Part shown: positions 39,702 to 50,600 of the stretch, piece by piece
Position numbering within the stretch: the first letter of the stretch is position 1
Layout: each line of letters opens with the position of its first letter
From: an uncultured Eubacteriales bacterium
Lineage (GTDB): Bacteria; Bacillota; Clostridia; Oscillospirales; Acutalibacteraceae
Length of the DNA: 64,000 nucleotides
NCBI GenBank assembly: GCA_934454845.1
Contig: CAKSGV010000004.1
Location: 31,963 to 95,962 of the forward strand
Reading direction: 5' to 3'
Program-made: the position numbers and the translations under genes
Notes under the pieces: generated by a model
The model's database searches: none
Told to the model about the DNA's origin: nothing
What the model saw: the letters and a program-made list of their open reading frames with translations, nothing else

Positions 39702-41414
39702 TTAAAATTCAATCTTTATCGAATGAACTTTAAGCTTAGTCCACTTATCTCGGATAACCGGCAGATGCTCTTTCTCGAATGAGAAATCAACATAAAGCGA
39801 GTCATTTATCTTGCTTGTTTCAAACTTGACTTCTTCACCGTCAAGAATTACGCGCTTAGCGGCTTTTCCTTTCGGTAAAAGAATATGACAGTCAACTCTC
39901 TTTGACGGGCACAAAAGCTCGTAGCAAATAGAATCTCCCGTGTTCCAATATCTTGTTTCAACAAGGCTCTTTGAGCATTCATAACCGGTGATGTATCTTG
40001 CCTCTTCAAGCTCTGTTACAGCCCAGCGCGGCGAGAATTTAAGAATATTGTAGCAAACATCGCCGTCAACAATACCTGCAAGACCGGAATCTATAGCGTC
40101 TAATATAGCGGCGGCGCACCAGCCGTCGGGTCCGCCGGACATATTGTCGCCGGTATCGGGATTATACAGGAAGAAAATACCCTGTTTTTCATTGGATATT
40201 TTGCGGACTCTCTTTAAGATATCCCAGCCGTACTCCTCATGACCGTAGGTAAACGCGGCTTTTGCAAGCTCGCCTGCTACGAATGTGGCAATTCCGCCGT
40301 TAACATATTCGTTTACTTTCCAATACTCGCCCTGCGGGTTTCTCTTGAACTTGGTATACGGAGGATTAATGCAGTACCACTCCGCGAAAGCCGGAAATGT
40401 TTCTTTTCTCCTCTGATACTCGGCGATTATCTTATCAGCCTGCTCCTGTGTTACGATATGTCGGTTCATATCATAAGCGTTTGAAAGAGAAAGTATTTTA
40501 GTTTCGTCAGCGTCTTCAGCACCGCTATGATTTAAATGGAACTGGTGCATATAATAATCGCCTGTCCAACAATACTTGTCAAGGTTCTCTTTTAATGTCT
40601 TAGCTCTCTTTTCCCAATCGAGAGCTTTTTCCTCGTTACCGTAACGGCGGTTGAGCCAGGCTATCTGATTCATTGCCTGATAAACGCCGCTGTTGTCGCC
40701 GTGCATAACGGACATCGGAGTATCATCATAAATTCTGCGGTCGCCTCCGCCCTGACCGTAAACAAAGTCCCAACTGTCCATAGTGAACGGGCGCTTTACA
40801 AGACCGTGTTCTTTATCCCAGCGTTTCGGAGAAGATGTCATATAATTAATGGCTTTTTCAAGCGCAGGCAGAACTTTTTTACCCCATTCGTCGTCGCCCG
40901 TAGCTTTAACTATCTGGGTCGCGCCTTCTACTACGAGATACTCGACATCTGCTTCAAGCTCTATTCTAACTAATGTGACATTATCATCAAGAGGTTTAAC
41001 AAGCGGCGGATCCACCATGTGCGCGTGTCCGTTATCATGAACAACGGTGATCTCATAGAAGAATCCTTCTTCTGCCTGATTTTCGATCATAAAGTCGATA
41101 TAGCTTTTGATATCATATTCCCAGTGCTTATAGGCTTTCATCTCGTGAACATGATCTCTTATCCAGTTAATGCTGGCTGTTCTCGGAACGCCGTTTACAA
41201 AGAACACTCTTCTGTCCTTTATGATTGTGTGGCGCAGAAGCATCATAAATCTTGCCCAGGAGGGCTTATCAAATCTGTTTGCAAGGGAGATAAGCTTAAC
41301 TCCCTGATCGGCTGTGGTCATCATAGTAGGCACTCCGAACTCACCTAAATTATAATCGTTAAACCTGTCGCTCGGAAGGTGAGATAAAGGCATATTAATT
41401 TCTTTTTCAGACAT
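39702..41414 (-). CDS. Six-hairpin glycosidase-like protein
   Basis: A 570-residue protein with no signal peptide, hence intracellular. Its pattern of repeated helix pairs and aromatic/acidic loops (HGDNSGVYQAMNQIAWLNRR, KVNEYVNGGIATFVAGELAK, DKYCWTGDYYMHQF, GGPDGWCAAAILDAID) matches the (alpha/alpha)6 six-hairpin glycosidase superfamily, similar to glucoamylase, debranching or rhamnosidase-type enzymes. The C-terminal 100 residues look like a beta-sandwich. I cannot assign a GH family or a catalytic acid with certainty. It lies 35 nt after the deacetylase-like gene, so it probably acts on oligosaccharides imported after outside cleavage. Confidence 0.65.
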   Translation of the reverse strand: MSEKEINMPLSHLPSDRFNDYNLGEFGVPTMMTTADQGVKLISLANRFDKPSWARFMMLLRHTIIKDRRVFFVNGVPRTASINWIRDHVHEMKAYKHWEYDIKSYIDFMIENQAEEGFFYEITVVHDNGHAHMVDPPLVKPLDDNVTLVRIELEADVEYLVVEGATQIVKATGDDEWGKKVLPALEKAINYMTSSPKRWDKEHGLVKRPFTMDSWDFVYGQGGGDRRIYDDTPMSVMHGDNSGVYQAMNQIAWLNRRYGNEEKALDWEKRAKTLKENLDKYCWTGDYYMHQFHLNHSGAEDADETKILSLSNAYDMNRHIVTQEQADKIIAEYQRRKETFPAFAEWYCINPPYTKFKRNPQGEYWKVNEYVNGGIATFVAGELAKAAFTYGHEEYGWDILKRVRKISNEKQGIFFLYNPDTGDNMSGGPDGWCAAAILDAIDSGLAGIVDGDVCYNILKFSPRWAVTELEEARYITGYECSKSLVETRYWNTGDSICYELLCPSKRVDCHILLPKGKAAKRVILDGEEVKFETSKINDSLYVDFSFEKEHLPVIRDKWTKLKVHSIKIEF

Positions 41415-41449
41415 ATTTTTATCCTTTCTTAAATAAACTCCAAAGGAAA

Positions 41450-43102
41450 TTATTTTATAGTTCCGGGTTTTAAAGTCAATTTGCCGTTTTCCGGATTGAA
41501 AATTATCGCACCGTCAGTCGAATTATCGGAAATATTTCCGCTTAAAACTTTAAGCTCGTAATTTATTCCGCCGTGGATATATTTAATAGACTGCTTATCA
41601 AATCCTGCGATATTATCATTCCAAATGTCAACGCCGTCACCATTCATTGAAACGATATTTCCGCTCTGAGGCATCGAATATCTGAATATCCATTTCACTT
41701 CGGAAGAAGCTTTAAGAGAAATCGTTTCTTTGAAATTTACAGCTATATCGCCGACTTCCGAATTCATATGGATCTCAAGTCCGTTTTCGGTGTTCAATGC
41801 CTGAACTGCAGAAATTTCGACGGGCTTAAATGAATCGTTTACTTCCTTAACAGGATAAATTCCCGCTCTTACGAATTCATCGCTCCAAAGATAACCGTCG
41901 CAAACAGGAAGATTATCAAAAATTGTAGATTTCGATCTGCAAGGAGTAGTTAAATGATGCTCTTTATAAGTTTCTTCAAATAAATAGATATCTCTTATCC
42001 ACGCATACACGCCCTGAACATAGAGGTTTGCCCTGTAATTCTTTGAATAATGCCAATAGGATTTTCTTCCTGCATCCATCCAGTCGGTTTCGGCAAGCGC
42101 GCAGACCGAAGGAGTGAATTTAAAGTTTTCTTTAAACCATTTTCCGGAATCCGAGAGCTTTTCAGCCTCTATTTTCCCCTGAAGTCTTAGTTCATTAACA
42201 ACTTCAAGCTGCATAGTTAGGCCTTCGCCCATATTTTCCCAGCCGAAGCCGTTTTCTTGTCCTACCTGAACATAGGAAAAGGGTGCATAAAGCGAATTCT
42301 GCTGAGATTTTAAGAACCATTCCACCCATTCGCGGTTTCCGCCGTAATGCTTGGAAACAGGCTCCATAGTGTTTTGCTGTGTCATCCATTTCGGGAATCC
42401 CATATATTTTGACAAATAGGGATGATCGTAGTTATAAGTAAGGTCAATTCCGAGCATCCTGAACAACGGAACATTTATTTGATTTTCTATGCTCGAAGCA
42501 GGTGCGTACATATTATAAACGCTCGGATAATAGGCGCCTTCATATCCGCCCCACATTGTATAACCGTCTGTTCCTACCTGCTCGCGGCATTCACAGGCGG
42601 CGGAGATATTGTATTTATCAGTCATATGTTTAAGAGAAACTGCGTCTATATGCCAGCTTCCGGCGCATTCCGGATAATAGCCGAAAATTTCTCTGAATTT
42701 TTCAAAGTAAGTATCTATTATTTTAATTCTTTCTTCAGGAGTATAACCGATAAGGAAACCGACATCGTTATACCAATCCCATGTATAGCCCTCTCTACCT
42801 CTCCATTCGATACCGGCGGCAACGATGAGCTGTTTCGGTGTTTCAAACCATGCGCCGAATTCTATATAGTCCTCTTTTTCGGAATTTAAGAGATCGATAA
42901 ATCTCGGATCGATCAGCGCGTCGTACTGTAAAAGGAAAGTGGTTGGCAGCTTATATTTTTTGATAAGCTTAAGCTGCTCACGAACAGGAGTAAGCATATA
43001 TTCTATATCGTGCTTATTATTTTCTCCTCTTAAGAAGTTGATATTATTGCATATCGTTCTTTTATTCATAAAATTCACCGTTTTTTTGTTAAAGGAAAGC
43101 AT
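41450..43102 (-). CDS. Polysaccharide deacetylase/GH57-type barrel protein
   Basis: A 550-residue intracellular protein (no signal peptide). The N-terminal part has the seven-stranded barrel look of the glycoside hydrolase/deacetylase superfamily: INFLRGENNKHDIEYMLTPV, KYKLPTTFLLQYDALIDPRF, IEFGAWFETPKQL, GSWHIDAVSLKHMTDKYNIS. His and Asp residues at strand ends could bind a metal. The last 120 residues form a beta-rich domain. The exact reaction is unknown. The start is uncertain: the ATG at 43102 has AGGA close by, and the ATG at 43069 has GGTGA at better spacing. A strong hairpin lies just upstream, between this gene and the lipoprotein gene. Confidence 0.65.
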   Translation of the reverse strand: MLSFNKKTVNFMNKRTICNNINFLRGENNKHDIEYMLTPVREQLKLIKKYKLPTTFLLQYDALIDPRFIDLLNSEKEDYIEFGAWFETPKQLIVAAGIEWRGREGYTWDWYNDVGFLIGYTPEERIKIIDTYFEKFREIFGYYPECAGSWHIDAVSLKHMTDKYNISAACECREQVGTDGYTMWGGYEGAYYPSVYNMYAPASSIENQINVPLFRMLGIDLTYNYDHPYLSKYMGFPKWMTQQNTMEPVSKHYGGNREWVEWFLKSQQNSLYAPFSYVQVGQENGFGWENMGEGLTMQLEVVNELRLQGKIEAEKLSDSGKWFKENFKFTPSVCALAETDWMDAGRKSYWHYSKNYRANLYVQGVYAWIRDIYLFEETYKEHHLTTPCRSKSTIFDNLPVCDGYLWSDEFVRAGIYPVKEVNDSFKPVEISAVQALNTENGLEIHMNSEVGDIAVNFKETISLKASSEVKWIFRYSMPQSGNIVSMNGDGVDIWNDNIAGFDKQSIKYIHGGINYELKVLSGNISDNSTDGAIIFNPENGKLTLKPGTIK

Positions 43103-43135
43103 TATTCCTATTTTATTTTGAGCTTTTAAAAAACA

Positions 43136-43182
43136 AAAGGGATATAAGCCGGGGGATGTCCCCCGACTCTTATATCCCTTTT
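43136..43182 (-). terminator. Long terminator inside the glycan cluster
   Basis: AAAGGGATATAAG pairs with CTTATATCCCTTT, with an inner GGGGG/CCCCC stem. The minus-strand product ends CCCTTTTGTTTTTT. It would end the three-gene unit (GH-A, giant protein, lipoprotein) or limit read-through into the two intracellular enzymes. Confidence 0.85.
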
Positions 43183-43228
43183 TAGTTGACTCTATGCGTC
43201 TGGTGCCGCAATAGAATCGAAAGAATTA

Positions 43229-44671
43229 TCAGGAGCCTATAGTATAGTTGCCCTTGCCGACGGTATCGTCAAGCGTAGCAATATACTGAGGATAATACTT
43301 ATCAACGATCTGAGCGATATCGCCGCCGTTACGAGCTTCTCTAACCATTGCTTCATGGAGGTCGGTTGACTTTGTGCCGCCCTTAGAAGCATACGCGCCC
43401 TGACGGTTCGGAAGAGTATTGCCTGCTAAAAGCTTATCGATAAGAGCTTTGTCTTCCTCGCCGAACTCTTTGCTGTTTTTAACCTTATTTTTGTAAGATG
43501 AAACGAAGTTCGCCCAAGTAAGAGCTACACGCGGATCAGTTCCTTCACCGGCACAGATGGCAGTGTACCAACCGGTCGGATAAGCCTTAGCAGTGTTTTC
43601 TGCCGGCAGCGGAACAGGAACGATTGCGAGGTTATCGCCTTTTTTGTTGAATGCTACAGACTTTTTAGCCCTCGGAAGAAGATCGGTGTACTTAGAAGAC
43701 TCTTCGCAGTACATAAAGTTTCTGCCTTCCATGAATGACTTGGCGTGATCGGAACCGGTATTATCCTTTTCACCGATCGGCTTACCGTTACCAAATCCTG
43801 CTCTGCCGTTATAAATAGCCTGTAAGAGTGTGAGAGCTTTCTTTGTGCCCTCTGCCTTAACGTTTACAACAGGCTTGCCGTTAGCCCAACTGAGAGTAGA
43901 TGTACCGTACATCTGAGTCTGAACATAGTAACTTGAGAGGAAGTAAACTTTTTCGTTAACATTGGTAACTTTGTTACCCATTTCGAAAATCTTATCCCAA
44001 GTCCACTGGCCGTTATTGTAAAGTGTGCGGGGATCTTCGTTTTCAAAGTTTTCATTGAAGAGAACTTTGTTGTAATAGAAGATCCAGGGGAAACAACCGT
44101 TAGGCGGAACTGCACCGTAAGTGGTTCCCATATAGTTGAACTGTGCGGTCTTGTTCTTATCGATCGCCGAAGTATCAACCATTGTCATAGCTGTATCAAG
44201 TTTTGCAAGGTTGCCCATTATATTAGCGCTCGGGAACATTGAGCCGTGGAGATAGATAATGTCATAGTTTGAACCGGTTGACATTTTCTTCTGAACCTGC
44301 TCATTAAACTTGGTGAATTCAAGTTGCTGAGTCTTTATCTTGCAGTTATACTTGCTCTGGAAAGCCTTGATCATAGCGTTGAAAGAAGTAGTATGATACT
44401 GTCCTTCTTCGGTTATTGCCATAGTAAATGTTTTTCCGCCAAGATCAAGCTTTGTCTTAAGCAGCTCTTCACTGCTCTTAACATCCTTTTTGCCACTTTT
44501 TGTGGACTTGCTTCCGGAAGTTGTCTTGTCTCCGCTGGTAGTAGTGTCTCCGTCTTCACCTTCGATTATCTCGTAAGTGGAGTAAATTTCATCTTTACTC
44601 TTTTCCTTGCAGGCGGAAAGCGGAAGAACAACCATCAGAAGTACTAACAAACACGAAAGTAATCTTTTCAT
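43229..44671 (-). CDS. Extracellular sugar-binding lipoprotein (SBP family 1)
   Basis: A 480-residue binding protein. The lipoprotein signal MKRLLSCLLVLLMVVLPLSA is followed by the lipobox Cys (LSAC), a Ser/Thr/Lys/Gly-rich linker (about residues 35-70), then a type-1 binding-protein fold (FNAMIKAFQSKYNCKIKTQQ, YDIIYLHGSMFPSANIMGNL, GCFPWIFYYNKVLFNENFEN, WTWDKIFEMG). Such proteins bind oligosaccharides for ABC importers. No permease or ATPase gene is near, although the gene is fused into an operon with the giant surface protein (3-nt gap). Ligand unknown. Confidence 0.88.
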   Translation of the reverse strand: MKRLLSCLLVLLMVVLPLSACKEKSKDEIYSTYEIIEGEDGDTTTSGDKTTSGSKSTKSGKKDVKSSEELLKTKLDLGGKTFTMAITEEGQYHTTSFNAMIKAFQSKYNCKIKTQQLEFTKFNEQVQKKMSTGSNYDIIYLHGSMFPSANIMGNLAKLDTAMTMVDTSAIDKNKTAQFNYMGTTYGAVPPNGCFPWIFYYNKVLFNENFENEDPRTLYNNGQWTWDKIFEMGNKVTNVNEKVYFLSSYYVQTQMYGTSTLSWANGKPVVNVKAEGTKKALTLLQAIYNGRAGFGNGKPIGEKDNTGSDHAKSFMEGRNFMYCEESSKYTDLLPRAKKSVAFNKKGDNLAIVPVPLPAENTAKAYPTGWYTAICAGEGTDPRVALTWANFVSSYKNKVKNSKEFGEEDKALIDKLLAGNTLPNRQGAYASKGGTKSTDLHEAMVREARNGGDIAQIVDKYYPQYIATLDDTVGKGNYTIGS

Positions 44672-44674
44672 TTC

Positions 44675-47600
44675 TTATTCTTCTCCTTTTTTGCGTTTTT
44701 TGAATATAAAGAAGTAGTAACAAGCGCCACCAGCTGCTGCGACTACAACTGCACCAACGACAATGAATATCCACCAATATTCAAAGTCGGAACTGCCTCT
44801 TCTGACTATGATCTTTTTAACTCTGCGGCTTGAACCGTTACCGTCATCAAGTTCTTCGAGTTCTTCCTCATCGTCGAAATCGTCATAATCATCCTCATCA
44901 TCGGGAGTATCTGCATCTTCATCGGGATACTCTGTAAACATAACGAGTGTGAAAACAAGATCGTCGAGACTGTCAAGTCTTATGACATAATAACCGTCGA
45001 CAATATCACATTCAAGTATCGTAAGCGATCCGCCGATAATTTGAGCCACAAAGTACTCATCGGATATTTTACCCTCAAATATATTTGTGGGTATCTTAAT
45101 ATCTATTGATCTTCCGTCAATATCGGAAACGATGCTTCCGTTGTTATCAAGCAGATATATTTCATAAACATCGCTGAGGATCATAAGTCCCTTTTCTTTT
45201 GCGTCTAAGAGGTCGCCGGAATCGGGAGCGCGTCTGATTATTTCCATATCTGCAACACCTGAGTAAGCGTCGTTTTCGTTTTTAGCAACAATGCCTACCT
45301 GGATCTTGCTTGACTCGTCTTCAAATACTTTTGCATAACCGTTTTCATTAACACGGCCGACCTGCTCAAGACCGTTTACGATCATTTCCGCAATAACAAG
45401 ACCTATTTTATCGGGATCATAATAGGGGCACGCAGCCTCTTCGATCTCAATTCTTATAAATTGAGCGGCTTTCGGAACCATTGTGTATTCATAAATTCCG
45501 TTTTCTATATCGGTCTTATTTATTGTCTTAACAGGAACCGCATCCGCTTTAAACAATTCCGCATCATCTGTTCCCATATAAAGCTTAACATTCGTCGGCC
45601 AGTAGTCTATATAAGAGCCTGCCCTGTAAATAATCTGATCGACGGATTTTGTTGTTTCAAGATCGAACAGGAAGTTAAGTGACCTTCCCTTGCTTACGCT
45701 TCCGCCGTAAATATCGGCAACAGACTCAAAGTCATAGTCAAATGCTTTGCTGAAAGGATACATTTTGTCAAGTGAAGTCCAGGAAGGAGTAAACTTGTTC
45801 ATCTTAGTACTCGCAATAGCGTATTGACCGTTCTGTTCAGTCATCAGATAAGCGGCGGCTTCATTTTCCTGCATAAAGTTCATATAGGTAAATTCCTGAG
45901 TATTCCAACCTATAGCCTGAATTTCAACAGGATCGAATGCATCACTCACTGTATCAAGAATTTCAAACCTTAAGAATCTTGCGGCGAGAGGAGCGGAGTC
46001 ATAATACTTGCTTATAACATCCGTCGCAGTTCCGTTATACTCATAAACGAGCTTATCGGAGCGCCAGATTGTTTCTTGCTCGTCAGACGCGTAAATCTTG
46101 ACATGTTTGATATTAGCGGTTTGTGTATTGATTTTAAGCTGCGTGAGTTTCTGGTCTGCGGATAAGTCATAAACATAGTTTAAAGCTTTTCCGTTTCTGT
46201 TGACTGCTGCTACTGTGGTGTAATTATCATCGGCAGCATTCATATGTGTTGTGCCGTTATACTCGTCTTCTCCCATAGGAGAGGAAGCATTAAGACCACT
46301 GTAAAGAGTCATCGGAACATGTGACAAAAGGTTAACAAGCTTTAAGGGTTTATTATAAACTGTTCCGCAAACACCGAGATCGGCAAGTCTTAAAGCATAT
46401 CCGGAATCGGCGTACATCTTGGCGAAAAGCTCCGGATTGGAAAGAGGCTTTGTGAATTTGAAAGCAATATGCCTTGCAACCACTCCGCCGCCGGCAATAG
46501 TAAATACCTGTGTGGCGTCGCCGGTGTTGTCACCTGTTGCGGTATTATCATAAGAGAATACCTTATGATCGCGGGTTGTGATATTATTTACCTCTGTTGA
46601 AGCATAAAACTCATAAGCACCCTGAGTTGCGCCGGATATGCCTGTACAGCCGTTTACAAATACGGTATCAATTGTGTATGTTCTTCCGAGGTCGAAAATG
46701 ATAAACAAATAGCAGTTATTTTCATCCTGCGTTGGGGCAGAAATTCTGGTTTGCGTATAGAATCCGCAGCGTGTTGTAGGATCATTATCTGTAAGTGTGG
46801 ATATTTTATAAGTAGGCATTGCATTAACCCAATTCTGCTTCGGAGAATTTTCGGACTGAATCTTAATCTTCGTGTTATCCTTAAGAAGATTGGTGCCGAT
46901 ATTATTGAGATCGACACTTCCATAGTTACCTGTCTTTACAGTATATGCGGTTACTTCACCGTAAACACCTATTTCTGTAAATCTCAACACAGAATCATAC
47001 TGTGCCATATCAACGGCAGGAATTGTGACCCTTATCATAAGATAATTGCACTCAACGCTTAAAAAACCATCAAAATTAAGAGTATTGACCTGTTTGCCTT
47101 CGGAGTTATCGATATTTGCAAGAAGACTTGCAGGCGAAGAAAGATCAACCATATTATCCGAAGCATAAACAGATATTTTTGCGTTTCTGAGCGCTTCTGT
47201 TTGCGAATGAACGAGAACGATATCACTTATCACGGCGTCACCGTTAAACTTATAAATAAGATCGGTGTGAGCGCCTGTACCGTAATTTGCGGTCGACATT
47301 TCAACATCGGTGTCAATAATGGAGTCTGTTAAAAGCGCTGTCTGTGAATCATTGACTTTAAAGTTATCGTCATAGTCCAATCCGTCAAAATGCGAAGTTG
47401 TGAGAGTTGCCTTTTTAAGAATGTTATCCTCGTATTTAACGGTATTAAAATCGGTGGCAAAATCAGCGGCTGTGGAATAATCTTTTCTGTAGCTGCTGCG
47501 TGAAATATTATTCTGATCGCGAAGCTCGCAGAGAACTCTTAAGCACTCTTTGAAGTTATCGGTGTTGGAATATCCTGTAAGATCAACTTTACCGGCTTTA

Positions 47601-50600
47601 TGAGCCCAGTCGGCGATGTTCCAGGAATCGGTGTTAGAAGGATACGAATCAAGAATATCCTTCTTATCCATAGTTGCGGAGCCGAATGTGAATTCGCCTG
47701 TAGTGTTCTGAATGTTAACATACATTCTGTAGACAAGGGCAGAAGTGCTGTCGCCGAGTTTATCCGCCCAATTATCGCCGAATGTTTCGTGCAGGCTGAG
47801 CTTATGCCAAGCACCGTCGACTATCGGGCTGAATGTGCCGATCTCAGTAGTTGTGCCGGCTATTTTAGGAACAAGTTTAATTGCAAATTTAGTATCTGCA
47901 CTTGCATTTTTAGCTTTATACCAAACAGTAACATCATAAAGATTTTTGCTGAATGTTACGCTGTCTCCATCAACCTCTAAAAGCATTGTATTTTTCTCAA
48001 AATACTTTTTATCCGTAACCAAAGTTGCTTCAGTGATCTTAAGAGTATTTACATAACTGCCTAATTTATCTTTGGAAACGCCGTCGATCCCCGTATCCGG
48101 AACAGCTTTATAATCGGGATAATTTTCGGCAGATTTAGTTTTAACTTCGCCGTTGCTGTTCCAGAATCTTATAGGATTGAGGGATTTGCCTGTGTTTAAT
48201 ACCTTATAAGGCTCATCCCAAGCGTCTTTCATATTAGCTATTGCGAGATCGCCTTTAACCTCCTCCATAAGGAGAGCTAAAGCGTCTTCAAAAGCCTGAA
48301 TATTTCCGCCAACGATAGAAGATCTGTCAAATTTCTTTGCCATAAGCGCAAGATCTGCGGGTTTTGCATTCTGCTGCTCAGAAGTAAGAATATAAGCCGT
48401 GTTATAATGAACGGAGCCCATTGTAACAGAACCTGTGGCAGAGCCGTTGATGCTGACTATAAATCTGTAAAGTTCATCGGCAGAATTTGTGCTTGTGCAG
48501 GTGGAAAGCGGAATTCCGTCGGATTTAACAGCGTCGGTCCAATTTTCACCCAAAAGCTCATAAAGCGAAACCTTATGCCATTCGCCGTCTGAAATTACAG
48601 CGGTAGTTGCGGGAACTTCAAAGTCTCCTTTTGCTCTGACATTTATTCTGAATTTAAGAGTTGCACCGGCATCGGTTCCCTCTGCTTTATACCAGAAATA
48701 AGCGTCTTTTATAACACCAGCGGGAAGTCCCTTTGAATAATTTCCGTTTCCATTAAGGAATTCCGCAAGAAATGTGTTATGAGTAAAATCACTTGAAACG
48801 GCGGTGATATCAATCTTATTGTAACCGTTTCCGAGATCAACGCCCTCGGGCCCGGAAACATATCCGCCTGTGTTTTTATAGAAAAGATTGGGATATTTTC
48901 CGCTTCCGTTAGCGGCGGCTATGCCGTCGCTGTCATGAAATCTGAAGGGAACAGATTGCAGATCACTGCTGACCTGAAGATTGCCCCAAGCCTCGCGGAG
49001 ATTATATGCCGCAACTTCTGCAGCATATTCATTTGCGAGCTTTGCAAGTTCTGTTTCAAATTCCGCAGTATTAGAATAATAGTTTAAATTAAGTGCAAGT
49101 GCTGCTTTTACCCAATCAACCGCTTCCCAGGTATCGCTGCCCGAGGGAAGAGAAACCGTGTCGTATGCTCTTGCACTTGTAACGCTAACATCGCCCGAAG
49201 CGGTATTTGTAACAGCAACGCATACTCTGTATATATTATCGTCAGCTTTTCCGCCTGCCGCAACATAATCAGCAATCCAATCGGGATCAAGATCGTTTAG
49301 CGAAACCTTATACCAATTACCGTCGTTATTTACAGGGATATCGGCATCCTGAGCCACAACATAGCTCGAACCGCCGCCTTCCATTATAGCAACTTTCAGC
49401 TTTGCGTTATCTTCGGTGCCTGTAGCTTTATACCAGAAAGAAATATCCGCTATAGAGTCAGCATTGGCTTTTCTTTTCTTAGCGCCGTCATCAAGAAGAA
49501 TAAGATTTTTTCTGTTCGACTCGGAAATTTTGCCCGAATCAACAGTATTAGAAGCAGTGATATGAGCCGTTAAGTAACCTGCGCCGATATCAATGCTTTC
49601 AGGCATACTCTCGTCTTTAGTTGTAACGATAGTCGGGCTCTGAACTACCTTATTTGAATCATAATACTTATAAGCCTTATAGCAGAAGCTCATATCTACA
49701 GAATACATTTTCTGCCAAGCCTCTTTAAGAGCAAAGGCAGGATCACCTTGGAGAAGAACTTTAAGCTGAGCATAAGCATTTAATACGCCGTCATAATTTC
49801 CGTAAATATTTTCGAAATCAACGGTCTTGATGTAATTTATCCACTTAATGCCGTCCCAAGAATCGGAGCCCTCGGGAAGAGCGGCCTTTTTGGTGAAGAA
49901 AACAGAGCCGAAGGTTACATCGGCGGTGGTGTCACCTGTGGCTGAAGCGTTTTTACCGAAATTAACGGAAACTCTTGCGATTTTGCCTGCATTATCCGTT
50001 GCATCCGCAAAAGAAGCATCCTCTGACTTTTCTTTTAGAAGTGTTTTCCAATCATCGCCGAAAGATTCTTTAAAGGAAAATTTATTCCATTCTCCGACGG
50101 TGTAATTCGAGAGATTGAATGTTTTATTATTTCTTAAAACATTTGCTGCTTTCCAATTGTTATTAACAGGCGCAACGGAGAAATCGGCATTTCCGGAATT
50201 AACTTTAAACCAGAAAACGATATCATCCATTTCATTGAATAAATAATTTGTGGTGCCTTTAGTTTCAGTTTCGATTATAACATCGGACAAGTCATCTGAA
50301 ATGGAATCGGTAATGTTTTCATCGATTGAAACAGTATAGATCTTATCTCCGAGTTTTGCGCCAGACGGCAAAACATCGGTAAGTGTTGCTTTATCGACCG
50401 CTGTTGTATTTAAAACAGTTTTATCGGAAGATTTTCTGTATCTGTTAGCATAAAGAACGGATGCATAATAATCATCCATTTTTACCCATTCGGATTTTAA
50501 AGTGCTTACAAGGTCCGCTTCAGAGGGATCGGAAGCCTTTGTAAATAAGTTCGTGATCGGGAATAAGATTCCTATGATCAGGGCAGCCGAAAGGATAAAA

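Noticed and set aside
46654..46923. An 89-codon minus-strand frame within the giant gene
   Set aside because: Out of frame with a long, clearly protein-like reading frame; shadow of the same strand.
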